Positions 1 through 13,396 of a DNA stretch of 64,000 nt are shown piece by piece. Under the pieces are notes generated by a model. It searched no databases, had not been told where the DNA came from, and saw only the letters and a program-made list of their open reading frames with translations. This stretch comes from Aphidius gifuensis (lineage: Eukaryota; Arthropoda; Insecta; Hymenoptera; Braconidae): assembly GCF_014905175.1 (NCBI RefSeq), contig NC_057788.1, forward strand, positions 27,312,154 through 27,376,153, in the 5' to 3' direction. Both the position numbers and the translations under genes were made by a program. Each line of letters starts with the position of its first letter. Positions within the stretch are counted from its first letter, which is position 1.

Positions 1-865
1 GTGGCTATTTTGTTAGCGATACGATTTTCAAGTTTTATTTTTATCATCAGTGCGTGCCACGCGCCCGAATCAACAACACGCATCGACCCACAATATTTCA
101 ATATTTTTTTTAAATATTAAAAACCCAATAATACTCACGGAAAAATTTAATAATTATGAACATGAACATCATCAAGTTAAAAATCACAATAATATTTCAG
201 GCACATTTTTTTAGAAAAGAAAAAAAAATAATTGTCAAAAGACAAAATTTAAATTGTTAAGTAGCACTAAATGTTTGTAACTTTCTGTCAATATTTCAGC
301 ACAATCACATGGTGTTTTATTTTATTTTAAAATAAAAAAAGTTTGTTTAATAAAAATAAAAAAATTAACTAAAAGTTTTAATTCAACATCAGACGTTGAA
401 CCAAGTTGGACGAGCACACTCGAGTTTTTGAATTCACGGTTAAATAATATACAGGTCTATCGTGCAACCAAGTCATGCAACAACACACTCACTTGTTTCT
501 TTTTAAAAAAATAAAATATCCATTAAATACTGAAGGAAAAAAAAAAAACAAAAACGAAATTACACAAAAGTCTTTGTTTTATTTCAAAAAAATAAAAAAC
601 TTTTTTTTTTTGAATTCACTGATGACGTTTGTGTTATTTGGTCCACAAAAAACTTTCATTAATTGCACGATAAATCCAATGTCTCAATGTTCAATTAATC
701 ACTTGAATATTTTCACAAAATAATTAAATATTAAAAATTTAATAAATTAATCAATGCACTATTTGAAAAATTCACAAGTCAAAAAAGTTTAATATTAAAT
801 ATAATAAAATCACTTGAATAAATTATTATTATTTAAAAAAAATCAATAAATATTTATATAGTATA

Positions 866-967
866 TAATAATAATAATAATAATAGTGATAATAATAATA
901 ATAATAATAACAATAGTAATAACAATGATAATAATAACAACAATAATAATCGTAGTAGTTGTTGTTG
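866..967. repeat. Imperfect (TAA)n trinucleotide repeat
   Basis: About 100 bp of ATA/AAT units with interruptions, grading into GTAGTAGTTGTTGTT. It generates the long leucine, isoleucine or tyrosine frames seen on both strands. Confidence 0.9.
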
Positions 968-1129
968 GTTGCAACGTTTGTCTTGTTTATGCCGCGACGT
1001 TCGATGCAACGAATGATCATCAAGGCAGCACAACAGAACAAAAGAGTGGGAGAAATTTGCAAAAATGTGTGTGTATATGTGTATGAAAAAGAGAACAAAA
1101 TAGAGGGTGCAAAACAGAGAAAGAGTGAG

Positions 1130-1200
1130 GGTTAAGGGTGTCCGCGGGGGCGAGGCCTTGAGCACCGTTACGAAAACCAAGTCACCCTTACTCATACTAC
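1130..1200 (-). other. CG-rich patch with a short minus-strand open frame
   Basis: GTCCGCGGGGGCGAGGCC stands out from the AT-rich flanks. On the minus strand an ATG at 1195 opens MSKGDLVFVTVLKASPPRTP before the frame turns into leucine runs translated from the adjacent trinucleotide repeat. A candidate first exon would need a donor in the first 25 codons, and only weak GT sites are present. Confidence 0.2.
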
Positions 1201-3919
1201 TTTAAAGCCATACCAGACAAGACACAGAACACCCTATCGCTATATATATATATTTTTGTACATATGTACATGATCAATATATATATATAGACTCATTATA
1301 TACATATGTAAGTATGAATATAAATAGACATCATATATATATAGCTATAGATAAAATAGAAAAAGTATATATAATATGAGAAAATAATTCTGTTAGTTTT
1401 TTGTTAGCATGTACGTGTGTGTATGTGTGTGGATGTGCAGAATTTTTGTCTAGTGTTGATCTTATCATTGAAAGAATGATAGAAATATAAAGACATACCA
1501 AAAGGTCAAGACTCAAGTTAATCAGTTGATAGTATACCGCAAGTTGTATTCAATTTAATTGATGAATTGTCGTTTAAAAATTTAATTTAAAAATAAATAA
1601 ATAAATATTATAAATAAAATAGTAGTATTGATGGTTGTACGGTAACAACACTTGTCTTACTAACGCACAACGATATTGCAAAAGACGGGACAAGCCAAGT
1701 TGCGACGATGGATACACTCAACTGGGGTTGGTTGCGCGATAGATTGTAGGGTAGGGCAAGTTGCTGTGTTGTGTTGGATGCTACCGGGTAGCAAGGTACT
1801 TGTTGTTGAGATGCCTTTAGCGGGTGTATGGTTAAATTGAGGTGGGTGGTTATATGGTAGTTGGTTGGTGTATAGATATATATAAAAGGCACATAAGGGG
1901 TGTGTTGTTGCAAGACAGAGAACGCATTTGCTTAGTTGTGTGTTGTAATGTTGGTAAATTGTATATGTATATATTGAAAAAGATAGATATAGTAAGCATA
2001 AGTATAAAAGATAAAGAGAAACATTGAGTGAGAAAAAGACAAGAGATATATAGGTTTAAAGCTGAGGAAAATATACTTAAAGGGGGGTTTTGAAAATGTA
2101 TACAGACTAGTATAGTATACAGTCATGAGGGGGTGGTGGCTTTTCACAAATGGCCTTGCGCGTCAGCTAGCTAGGCGAGGCTAGGGTACAAAGAGAAGGA
2201 GAATATTGTGAGGGCAAGAGGTATACGATGGGGGTAAACTGAGTAAGGGAGGATATATACTAACGGACGCGCCTCTAAACAGGCCGGGATAATGCGCGAA
2301 ACACAACTGAAACATTGCCAGTATATTTTATTTGTTGATGATAATATCATCATGTCACAAATAAGCACAGATTTTTCAAAATTATACGCCAATGCTTTAC
2401 ATTTGAATTTTCTTGTAGAATTTTTGGAGAGTATTTTTTAACTTCATTCAGTTATTATTGCTGAAGTTAAAAAAAAAAAAATAAATAAAAATTGATGTTT
2501 AGTTGTACACCTTGTGCGAGATGCTGACGACGACGACGACAAAGATGAAGGGGATGATGGTCATGGAGGGGTTGATGCTGCAACACACCACTTTTGCTTC
2601 GAGGGGAATTTAGTTATTCAACCCTTCCAACACAAAGTTAGTCTATCTCATTTTCTCTGGTATTATCCATAGAAAATACTTGCTACCTCACTGGCATTGC
2701 ATGCTTCGAATTGCTGTCCTCCTTGCTTACTTTTTATTTTATTTTTATTTTTTTATCTCCTTTGCATTGTGATGCTATTATGCAACGAGAGGAAAAGAGT
2801 TAGATGTACAAGAGGCGGGTATACTGTAGTAGGGATTGGAAAAGGCGTTGCACACGAATAACTGCGTTGGGTAAAACCTCTTTTTTCTCTATGTGAGGAT
2901 ATATAAAACTCATAGAAATAGAGTACAAATGAATATAGTGTATACAGAACATCAGAAGTGGATCTGCTGTTGGTTGATGATAATGCTTATATATAGTACA
3001 AAACAGGCATAATCCCAGAGACTTTTTCTTCAGATGAAAAATACGACATCAATCGTAACAACGTCACTCAAATTTTTAAGAGCTATATATATTTATTAAT
3101 TTTCTCTAAATTATTTTATATATTTTTGTAGTATTTTTATGTATAATAATGACCAAATGATTTTTTTTTTTAGCTTTAGAAAAATTCACAAATTAATTCA
3201 TGAAATGAGTCAATCATGTAAATTAAATTAAAAAAAAATTAAATTAAATAAAATATAAAATCAATCTGAACATTTATAGTTTGTGTTGGATTTTTTTATC
3301 TATGAATAAATTTATAATATATATTTTATATGACACAATGAGCTGTATTCGATAATATAATTTATAATTTTAAACTTTTTATGTCAAATAGAGAGCCGAA
3401 TGTAAAATTGTGATAATTCAGTTTTTGTCTTGTGAGTTTTATATTATAAATAATTTATCAGGTCAAATGGCCAAAGGTGTTAAGATATATATATGACAAA
3501 TTTTGTAAGGTCGACGACTCGTATTCTACATGAAAATACATGTCAGATCGAAAGTGATTGGCATTATCTTAATTTAAAGATATACATGAATTTATTATTC
3601 ACATACTGCAAAGTTATCGAAGGTAATTTAAAATTCAAGATGCTTGAGAGTTAATTTCTTTGATAGATCTGATGAGAAATAAAAATAGACTGATTGTGAA
3701 GATAAGAAAAAAAAAATACACAAATGAAAAATAGAAAAAACAGCCGAGTTATTGATGGTACCATCATCGAGTGTATCTTTCTAGATGAGAAATACTTATA
3801 TGTATATTTTGTGTCGCTTCTACAAACATACCCCCTTGAACCCCCTCAAGAATATTTATGTATATATGCAGTGTAAGTAATTTTTCGCTTTTTGTAAATA
3901 CACGTTGATGGTTTATGTT

Positions 3920-4130
3920 ACCCCGAGTTGACCCCACAAATTTTTCCAGGTGGGAAAGGGTGGGCGTCAACTGTTCGGCCAATAAGGAGGCACAACGACA
4001 AAGAGACAATTCAATTGCTGTCCAATAACAAACGTCTTTTGTTGTTATGGCAAGTTTCTTCGTTTCGTGGCTTTCGCTCAGTGTTTGCGCAACTCTCCAT
4101 CTACCAACCACCCCCCCTTTTTGTGTGAGC
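3920..4130. promoter_or_regulatory. Candidate regulatory island with Sox-type inverted sites
   Basis: A GC-balanced block in AT-rich surroundings carries AACAAA at 4027-4032 and TTTGTT at 4038-4043, opposed across 5 bp. These nest inside a wider ATAACAA (4025-4031) and TTGTTAT (4042-4048) pair. Opposed AACAA-type sites are typical of Sox dimers. No convincing exon overlaps it. Enhancer function is inferred. Confidence 0.3.
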
Positions 4131-4439
4131 CCCCCTGGCCAACCTCAATTTTTTTTTCACCTTTTTTTCTACAGCCTTTTTCAGCTTTTATATTTTTATC
4201 TGCTATTTTTTATTATTTATTTTTTTTTTCTGTTTCCTACAGTCCAGGACCTCCTTCCGCTCATTTTTTATTTTTATTTTTTCACTCTTTATTCTTATTT
4301 TTTTTGGCTTTGCCACTCCCTTTGGTCCAACTACCTGCAGCAATGAAGCTCTTGTTTTTCTTTTTATCTTTTTCGTATACATGTATGTATGGTATTTGAG
4401 CATATATAACTAACTCTTGTCTCTTTCTATCTCTCAGGC

Positions 4440-4585
4440 CTTCCTCAACTTTCTCCCACCTTATGTACCACTAAAGCGTCAACATATTAAAACAGCCTGC
4501 GCAATGCTGACTATGCAAGAACCAAAAAAGAGAGAAGCTGATCTATGCGTCCGGGTCGCAATCATTTGCATGCAACGCATTCGTG
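4440..4585. promoter_or_regulatory. Island with POU octamer and TTGCATGCAA palindrome
   Basis: TCTATCTCTCAG at 4427-4438 is followed by a GC-balanced stretch ending in ATTTGCAT (4564-4571), a perfect POU octamer that overlaps the palindrome TTGCATGCAA (4566-4575). A plus-strand frame (FLNFLPPYVPLKRQHIKTAC and onward) runs through it, so it might be an exon, but no donor follows. I favour a regulatory element. Confidence 0.25.
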
Positions 4586-6220
4586 ATTTTGTTTTATTCC
4601 TTTTTTTTTTTTTTACTTTTTTATTCATTCTTTATTTATCTTTCTTTTGTTTTTTTTTTTTTGTTTTATTTCAGTCTTACGCTCAATAGATTTATGTTCG
4701 ATTTGAAAGAAAAAGAGGAGTAAAAAAAAAACAGAGCTAAAATATAGAAAAAACAATATAAAATAAAAAAAATAAAATAAATGATGAAAAATGTTGAAAG
4801 AATGAGAACATAAACGAAGAGATATATAAATATTCATCCTGTTCATTGTCACAATTTTCATTGGTAAAAATAAAAGAAAAATAATAAAAAAAAAATAAAA
4901 ATTGAGGGAGTAAGAAAATTAATATTAATATTGACCGAAGTATAAAATATATATTTTCAAAATATAACTTGACATAAAATAAAGTCAAAGTGTATCAATG
5001 CGAGGAGACATCTGTTGGAATTAGCCACGTGCAGGTAATTTTTGACAACGTTGGAGAAAATTTTTATTTCTGGTATGTTTTGTGAAGGGTGAAGAAGATG
5101 AAGTTTAAGGGATGAGACTGACTCAAAGTATTTTCTCTATATACACAAGAAAAAAAAAAAAAAATAAAAGAAAAAAAAAATGACAAAGTCGCGCGGTGAC
5201 AAAATTGAAATTTCTCCACTCGAGTGACGACGCAGCAACTCATAAAAAGTTTAAACGTTTCACTCACTAATATGTGTATGTATAGATCTGTATATGTGTA
5301 TACGTCTTGTGTATTTTTTTTTTTCCAATATAAACTCGTCTCTTCTCGCGCAATACCACTGTCGATTGACTCGATTCTTTGCGTGCAAAATCAACCCTCC
5401 ACTCGACCCTAAAAAAAGTAGTCTTTTGCTTTTCTCTTGGTTTTATTTTGCATTTTTGTTTTTTGTTTTTTTTTTAACCAACACCACACCCCTCCATGAT
5501 ACTTACGGCTGGCAACTTTTACCCCAAGAAATTAGGGGCTTACTTTGGACTCCCCCTGGTTTACCTCTTCTCATCGTTTCTACCCTCAACAATATAAGCA
5601 AGTGAGATAGAAAGGTATGAGGGTAAAAGCCACGGTATACACTTGAGTTATATATATAGATGAGTAAAAGCTTCAACAATATTCCATTCGTGGATAGATA
5701 GCTGACTACTGTTTGCTGATATGCTGATGTAATTATTATATTGGCCAATAGTGTATATATACATCTACTCTTCATTACAATAATAATTTTAGTTTATATA
5801 TCCAAAGAGAATGAGAGGCTTGGCTTTTTCAATTAGAGTCTTCATATTGTAAAGGTCAAACTTTGTCTGAATTAATTAATAATATGTCTGTCAATATTCC
5901 CTTGTGTAAAAAAAAAAGTAATCCAGTAAATATTAAAGATCTAGATGCAAAAAAAAAAAACACAAATTTAAAAAAAAAAAAAATATTAAGATAAAAAAAA
6001 TATGACAAATTATGTGTGTTCTAAAGTTGTCTTGGCTCTGATGCTGGAACAAGTCCAGCTTGTGATTGTCCCTGGGGGTATCAGAGTCGATATCTTGGTG
6101 GCTTCGTGTCACGGAAGAACAAGAGTCTACGGGGAATGTTGGATTGGACGTGCACATTGGATTGAGAATTGAAAGAACAAGAATAAAAAGAAAAATAAAT
6201 AAAAAATATGAGATGAAAAG

Positions 6221-6242
6221 CGAAGAAGAAGAAGAAGAAGAA
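6221..6242. repeat. (GAA)n microsatellite
   Basis: Seven tandem GAA units. A second, imperfect GAA-rich tract lies near 50312-50340. Confidence 0.85.
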
Positions 6243-6983
6243 CTGTCGACTCGTACTGTGGCTCAGTTGCAGGGGTAGGTGAGAGAGAAAACACAGTGGA
6301 AAACCAAATGGCATAGCAAGTAAAGGGTGGAAAAAGATAGAATAAGAGAGGGTATATATGGGGGTGGTAGATGGGTGAAGGGGGCATGATTAGCATTACA
6401 CTCTGAGCCTCGATGATCAATAGTGGAAATATCTCACCCTTCATTCTCATTCTCTATGGTTGTGTTAGCCTTATCTCTCCCACCCTATGGCCTCGATCCT
6501 ATACTACACTCGTACATACATATTTTTTTTCTATCATTTTCTTAGTCTTGTATTGCTTCTGATGTACACATATAAACTTCTCAAGCATTCAGATATATGC
6601 ACGAATTAATTTACTCTCAAATATAATAACTATAATCCAACATATTTTACACTGTCGACTTTCTATTCTTTTTGCGCTGTATAGTCGTATCACTCAGATT
6701 TTTTGAAAATTATAATTATATTTCATCATAAATTTTTATTTAATTATTTATTTAATTTAATTTAAAAGTAGACAGAGTAGAAAATATTAGCTTTACAAAA
6801 TATTCGATTAAATTTAGACGACATTGCTGATCTCTTCTATACGGACAATATGTATACTCTCTATTTTTTTTTTTTTTTTTGTTTTTGGTTTTGCTGATTT
6901 TATTATTTTCTTTTTGTCTTCTTGCTCTTTCTTTTTTTTTTTTTTTCTATTACTTTTCATTCAACTTGTGTATGTTTCAGTGG

Positions 6984-7130
6984 TATGCTGATTTTTATTC
7001 GACTGTGTCAGCACACGCGGCTGGTTACATTAACTCTTGGATTCGTTCTCAAAATTACATTGCCGTAAAGCCGGAATTCCTTGCTTCCGTACAGGGGACT
7101 AACCGGAAGACGTGGTTCAACGCGGAATGA
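6984..7130 (+). CDS. Possible plus-strand terminal exon, 49 codons
   Basis: A very long T-rich tract with a TTTCAG end (about 6866-6983, AG approximate to a few bases) precedes a frame beginning WYADFYSTVSAHAAGYINSW. It ends NRKTWFNAE followed by TGA at about 7130. Codon thirds are mixed, and the peptide is not low-complexity. A second frame is open for 28 codons. There is no downstream donor, so it would be a last exon. I do not recognise it, and no partner exon is visible nearby. It may be a chance frame in a GC-balanced island. Confidence 0.2.
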   Translation, partial: YADFYSTVSAHAAGYINSWIRSQNYIAVKPEFLASVQGTNRKTWFNAE

Positions 7131-9335
7131 CGTACTGCAATGTGTCTGATTCTGTATCGGTTTTTCAACTGAATTCTCTCTTCATTCAGATATGACTTGT
7201 CTACTAAATGTCCTATATAGTATATGTACAGTGTATCAACATTGTTTTAAAATTTCATCTTCAGTAATAACTTTGTTTTACAAAGAATTTTATTATTCTA
7301 TTAATGCTTGTAGAATGGACAGTGAAAATAAAGGTAAAATCAACAAATAAGATTGTACAGATCTGTTGTAAAATATTGAAAAGGATCTCCAAGACCGATA
7401 CAACGTCAGAAAAAGAAAAAAAAAAAGTCAAAGAGATGAAGGTAAAATAAGAGAAAAAGAGAAACGAAATAGCTATAGTAGTAGGTTTTGTTGACTTTGG
7501 CTAAATATTTAATAGCAATGGCAAATATTCACTTGAACTGTGCGAACCTTCAAGAAGACCGAGACTCTTATACTGCTCTTTATCTTTCTCTGAACAAAAC
7601 CCATGCTACTATCCGATCCTATTCTTCATAGTACCTATTCATTGAACAAATCCTCTCCAATTTAATGATCTTGTATAACATATCATATATACAACAAAAA
7701 AAAAAAAAAAAAAAAAGAAAAAACTTTTCAACCACATAATCAAAACATACATAGACAAAGTTTTTATCTAAGACATTCTGGCTTTAATAATTATTTCAGA
7801 CACTTTATGTACTTATTTTTTTTTTTTTTTTACTTGATGTAAAAGAAAAAAAGAAAGAAAAATGTGAATAAATAAAAAAAAACAGGCTTATCTTTATGGC
7901 AGTTGAATCGAGATCTTAACGATAATTGACCTCCCATTATCCCCCAAAGTGAGCTCACAATTATGACCAATAATTATGCCAGAACAATTACTGCGTGGAA
8001 ATATCGTCTGTACGCCATTTCCTCAATTGTCAAGGCATATACCACTTGCTTCTTTGACAATTTCTTTTATCAGATACCTCTCTCTCACCTCCCTAAAATT
8101 TCTTATTCTTATTATCATTTCGCTTCATTTGACGGGCCAGTAGACTATCCTTGTAATTTTTCTTTTTTATTCATTTCAATTTTTTTCACTGCTCTCTTGA
8201 CTTTTTCCACCCACTCGCGCCTGCACAAAGTGTCGATTCTTCGGGTTGTCTTAATGGCTAGCAGTCCACTCGTCCTTATTGCGAGCTTAATTACTGTCTG
8301 ACTTGGCAAAGTTATAATGGCCAACAAGGGGCTAAACCAGAGGGTTCAACGTTTTTTTTTTACTTTTTGTAAAATAAATAAAATAAAAATTGATTACATC
8401 ATTTTTATTTTGTTAAATAATCAATTGATATTATTTTAAATATTGTGCAAAGGGTGATTAAAAAAAAATTCAAATAATTTTGAAAATTAAAAAATGTTTA
8501 TTGAAAGATAATCATTTTTTATGTATTGTATCGAGTTGATATATATTTGTTAAATGTATAGAAAAGTGAACAAAGCATATATAAATTTTGTTTGCGAATC
8601 GAAAATTGTCGTTTATATGGGTGCGCCTAAACAATAACTTGTCGTGAATTTTAGGAGCGTCTATTGGGCCATTATGAAACGGTGGCTGACCATTTGGCTT
8701 GGACAGTACCAGCGTCAGCAGTCTCGCGATTCACCCTCGTTTATACTCACTCTCTTTTATTTTTCTATATACTTATTCTTGTCTTTCTTGTTCTTTTGCT
8801 TATTTGACATCTCTCTTGTCGAGGTTAAGAGCCCCTCTGGTGTTTCTTTTCTACTTGCCACATACTACAATCGTTTGCGATTATTTTCTCTATTACTTGT
8901 CGTCAGTATATCTCGAAAAAGCTATAATAATAGACACACTGCCACATAGTCAGAAAAAAAAAAGAAAGCAAAGTTATTTAGAAAAACAAAGTGATTCAAC
9001 AAAATTATTTTTACAAATAAATAAATAAACAATCAATTTTTTTAGTAAAAAAGAAAAAAAGAAAAATCCAATTTCGCGATAAAAGTTGATGACGATTTCA
9101 TCTGTAATTTGTTTTCACGCGATATAATGACTCAAATATCGATTTAATTTTGACAATAAAAAAAAATAATAAAATTAAGTGTTCTATATAAGAATAAGAG
9201 AATAAGCAGCAAGTGTGCATATATATATATATTCGAACAGAAGGAAATTGCATTCAAGTCTTGTTAAAGTTTTAAAAAGATTTTACAAAGCGATTTACCT
9301 TTGGCAAGTTAACCAAGTATATCTCAGGTTTTTGT

Positions 9336-9434
9336 GGATGAGCAGAGATGAAGGGGTTGTTGTATTGGTTGAGGTGAAGGCCTCAATAAGCAACATTTTC
9401 GTATCAAACAAAAAACTTTTAAGATCCGTCGGTA
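9336..9434 (+). CDS. Possible plus-strand exon between TATCTCAG and GTAAGA
   Basis: TATCTCAG precedes a frame containing LWMSRDEGVVVLVEVKAS and then NIFVSNKKLLRSV, which ends at GTCG|GTAAGATAATC. Boundaries are accurate to a few bases. The frame stays open on both sides (88 codons in all), so it need not be spliced. The pyrimidine tract before the acceptor is poor. The peptide has normal-looking composition but no motif I recognise. Confidence 0.18.
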
Positions 9435-10055
9435 AGATAATCACGATGATATACGAGTGTCGATGGAAAGCCCGAGACTGAACCACCCCCTTTCCACCCT
9501 ATTTCTCTTACCATTTTTTTTTTAACTCCCACACATAACGACTTTTTATTTTTTCATCTATCTAGAGCACACATTGAAAATACACACCAGTCAAACACGA
9601 TCAATATCTTATTTGTATTCTTTCAAAAATCCCAATGCAATTATATTTATATTTAAAAAAACAAATTTCTAATTTTATCATCCTTCATAAAAAAATGAAT
9701 CAAGAAATTATCATGCATCGAATGAGACTCTATCTAATTTCGCAATATGCAATTTATACACATTTCAATTAAAATTCTTAACGCAAACAAATATATATAT
9801 TTTTCATCCCTTAATATAAATAAACAGGGTTGAAATAAAAATATCGACAATAATAAAAAAAAAAAAAACATATTTCTATTATTATAAGAATATATGTATA
9901 TTTTATCAAGACTGTTGTGATGGACTTTCTCTGTGTGGAGAGGAGGGGTGATGGATTAAGGGAGGAAACATAACGAACCCTTGGGAGTCGCCACCGCTGC
10001 TACTACCCCAGTTGAAACGAAACATTGCGCGAAATAATGTTAAATATTTACTCAC

Positions 10056-10160
10056 GAAACGATTGTTCCTTCAATCCACCACTACGACCCTCTTTGCCGC
10101 GACGATAAACATCATTATATAATGTTGATAAGCCCTCATCCAGACAAAAATACATATAAA
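10056..10160 (-). CDS. Possible exon with charged peptide, unidentified
   Basis: On the minus strand a frame reading MYFCLDEGLSTLYNDV and then RRGKEGRSGGLKEQSF runs into TTTC|GTGAGTAAAT, a strong donor. A possible acceptor (ACTTTTTAG) lies at 10161 after a T-rich stretch, giving 105 bp. In that reading the exon takes two bases from its first codon and leaves one, so it is not phase 0 and would not join in frame to the 36-bp exon at 11.9 kb; read in phase 0 it ends at a TGA inside. It could be an alternative first exon starting at the ATG, a terminal exon in the other frame, or chance. The charged, non-repetitive residues are unlike the AT-driven frames nearby. Confidence 0.28.
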
Positions 10161-11394
10161 CTAAAAAGTATATATATATCGAGTAAAAAAAAGATGAAAA
10201 AAAAATAAATATATTATGCCGGAAATGAGAGCAATACTTTATGCTTTTGCACGAACTCAAGACATCAATGGTGATCCATCTGTTTCAACGTGTCCGATCC
10301 ACGGATTCCATCAATTGGCCTGAACACTTGAATATATATATACAATACAGAGAAGGATCCACTTGTCCCTTTGCAATCTCCACTTGTCATGGAGATGAAA
10401 CTAACTCAAGCGCATACGAGGTAGATATATGTAAATACAAGTAGTATATATATATTCTTGCAAATTATATCTCATATGTTATATATAAATTTCTCTTGTC
10501 CATATCCCTTACATAGTTGTCTCTCCCTTTATTCTTTACTTCACAATTTATATATCTCCGATTATATTTCAATTAAATCCATCGTTTGTTTAATTCTTTT
10601 TTTTTTTTTTTTCTCTCTTGTATTTCATTTACCAAGGTTACTCATCTGTCTATTCATTGAATATTTTTTAGTCGCGAAACACAACTCACTCACTCACTTG
10701 TAATTATGAAGGGATAAAAAATATAACTAACTGATGGATTTTAAAACCCTTTTTTTAAATTTATATAATATACACATGTCTACTGAAGGCTTCGAGTTTT
10801 TATTTTTCAACCAAGATTTTCTTTTGTTTTTTTTTTTTTTAAATATATATATTACTTTTTTTTCCATTAAATTATTCGATTTATCCTCTGGATTGAGTAT
10901 GTCCAGAAGAGAAAGGTTGGAAAATATACACATTCACTTGAAACAAATGTGCTTTAGGGGCTAGAAGGATGAAGGGTTGAGTTTGAAGGATAATAGTTTT
11001 TTCTCGCTTGAAAATTGGTAGAACGTAATCGAAAAAGAAAAACAAAACAAGAGAAAACTAAAATAATAAAAAAAAAGTAAAAAAGATAAAGACATAAAAA
11101 GAATAAAAACAAAAAAAAAAAAAAAAAGACGAGGAAAGTAGTACTTGACGCTGTCTGGGTTGATTCGATCAATCATTAATCGCTTCATTACATATCAGGT
11201 CTAGTGTACTGGAGGGGTGCTACATTGCTCCCTCTCTTGTTTTACGTCTGGCGGTTTCTTGAATGAACGAAATAATAAACACACTTATATATATATAAAT
11301 ACAATATAGACCATATTGCCCGTTTCAGTTTCGTCAGACATCATTAAGTAGTTGGACTGAGTATATATTTTTACCCTTTACCTCTTTTAAACTT

Positions 11395-11540
11395 GTACTA
11401 GTAGTAGTGGTAGTAGTCTGCACTCTGCCACGTGCAATCGCGGCCACGATATTATTCCACAAAATCCCTCGGGGTGGATGACAGTGTGCGCGCGTGCGAA
11501 GGGTTGTAGGCGACACGATCGCCACTGTCCCTCACCACTT
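11395..11540. promoter_or_regulatory. CG-rich island with CACGTG E-box near the microexon
   Basis: The block contains GCCACGTGCAATCGCGGCC and GTGTGCGCGCGTGCG, far richer in CG than its flanks, and lies about 350 bp downstream (minus sense) of the 36-bp exon. The minus strand has a 63-codon frame with an ACT/ACC repeat, but no splice site frames it. An intronic regulatory element is the simplest reading. Confidence 0.25.
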
Positions 11541-11873
11541 TTCTTTTTTCATTTTAATTATTTATCATTTTTCGTCTAGCAACGCTACTTCAAGCTATTA
11601 AGCTGTACCCCTTTTTTTTTTCTTTTTATTTTTTCAAGCCGTTTTGTTTAACTTTGTCTCAAAAACCAAGTACCCGACACAATTCATGTTGTTGGAAAAA
11701 AAAAATAAAAAAAAATAAGAAAAACCATAACTACATATTTTTGTCTCAAGAAAACAAGTTGTTCTGTCTTATTAAGAAGAAAAAAAAATGAATAAATTTA
11801 TTTGCAAAGATTTAGGACTTTTGAAGTACATAAAAATAAAATTATTATTTTTTTCAGTATTAAATTAACTGAC

Positions 11874-11909
11874 CTGATACTCTTGTGTCAGCCAGGGACT
11901 CGTTCTTAC
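11874..11909 (-). CDS. 36-bp coding microexon
   Basis: On the minus strand the acceptor TTTTTTCTTTTTTGATTTCAG is followed by 36 bp and the donor TATCAG|GTCAGT. In phase 0 it reads VRTSPWLTQEYQ. A second frame is open too; the third meets TAA at once. Phase 0 matches the ends of the two exons upstream at 27.8 and 48.2 kb, so the three join without a frame change. The acceptor is strong and the donor reasonable. Microexons of this size are common in long, alternatively spliced neuronal and developmental genes, which fits the very long introns here. The peptide is too short to assign to a family. The exon itself is likely; membership of the same transcript is inferred from strand and phase. Confidence 0.6.
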
Positions 11910-13396
11910 CTGAAATCAAAAAAGAAAAAATATATAAGTTTAATAAAAAAATAATAATAAAATAAAAAGAAGAATGGTTAAAGATTATTTGCGACAAAAG
12001 TACAATGAAAAACGATTCAATTGACGCCAATGGTTGAAATCGAACTAGTAATCAATCCAGATAAAGTCCGATCAAAAGATATCTCGTATCACTTTTTTCA
12101 TTCTGAGGATTAATGAATACTCATTCAAGTGTTCTCGATTAACAATAAATCAGAAATACTATTGTCAATGTTGATACTAATAGTACTCGACCACGTCACA
12201 AAAAAAAATATTTATATAAATTCATTATATACAATATCATATATATCTTTAGATTAAAAAAAATTCATTTTTACTGTGAATGACTCACAAACACATTGTA
12301 CTTTACATATTAAAATTTATCCAATATATTATTCAAGTTTATTTTATAAATAAAACTTGTATATATTATACTGCTCGTCAAAAAAATATTGGCAGTTCAA
12401 GTTTGAGTAACACCCGTGAGTCAATTTTGAAAAAAGTTAAAATGTTAAATTGTGCGCAATTTAATTCAAAGAAGGGTCTCGCTCGCAAGTATATATAATA
12501 TTATTATTCTTTTTTTTTCATGTGTAAGAAATATACACAGTTGAAGACGAAGAGTAGACAAGTTGGTTATAAAGACTATTTGAAGGTATGAATAAGATGA
12601 GAGAGGAGGAATAGTAAATGTCACAAAACTGAGACAATATCGCATTTTATAGTTGTAATCGTGGATGATAATCGTGCAAGTTTGTACGTATTCCGCCCTT
12701 CTCTTTATATAAACTATATACGTTTTCTTGTGTCTTTTCATGAAATGGCCCTCTTTCGTTGTTCTTATAGGACACCCTCGAAGAATGCCTCGGGTGTGTC
12801 ACGCTAGAGATATTCACATGTACATTGTCTTCATCTTTTCGTATAGCTAGACTATTTCTTTGTATCTAACACCTAGGTTCAACTAACCCTTAATAACACC
12901 AAGAAGCTGTATATGCATGGTCGTATAACCGTAGCTAACAAGATTTTCGTATATGTATATAATTGGTCGAGTATTAAATTGCGTATGGAGAAAATGAGTG
13001 TAGATGTAAGGGGGTTTAACATAAGATGAGGTTATTACTGTGTGTGGGCTTGGATCATTTAGTAACATACTGCAGTGTCGATTAAGTTTTGAATCAACTT
13101 TAAGAGGCCCATTCAATTGGCAGGGGAATACAGAAAGATTAAATTTATTTTCTAATATTATAACTCTTTTAATTTAATTTAAGAGATATATTAAACAATA
13201 ATTAATATTTCATACAAAAATAAATAATCAAAATTCAAGATAGAGCTTAAATTAAAATATTAAAAATAAAATAAAAATATGTATCACTTGACAAATAACG
13301 AGTCAAAAGTGTGACACAAAAATTTCAAGAGTATAAGAAGAATGAGAACATGACTCTTATGTATATACATAAGTGCTTGACTTCTTGAGAAATCCG

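Larger units (their letters stand above)
1..11873. other. AT-rich spacer left of the microexon
   Basis: Mostly intron-like or intergenic sequence. It contains GC-balanced islands at 0.95-1.2, 1.66-1.85, 2.15-2.3, 2.5-2.65, 3.92-4.13, 4.44-4.58, 5.2-5.6, 6.05-6.15, 6.98-7.13, 8.64-8.75 and 9.95-10.16 kb. Apart from the exon candidates listed, I see no supported gene. The continuation of the minus-strand gene should lie here or beyond the left edge. Confidence 0.4.

Noticed and set aside
854..1195. 113-codon minus frame with leucine runs
   Set aside because: Most of it is the TAA trinucleotide repeat read in another frame; only the first 25 codons are non-repetitive.
5511..5570. ACTTAC marking a minus-strand donor near 5511
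   Set aside because: No acceptor with a pyrimidine tract upstream, and two frames close quickly.
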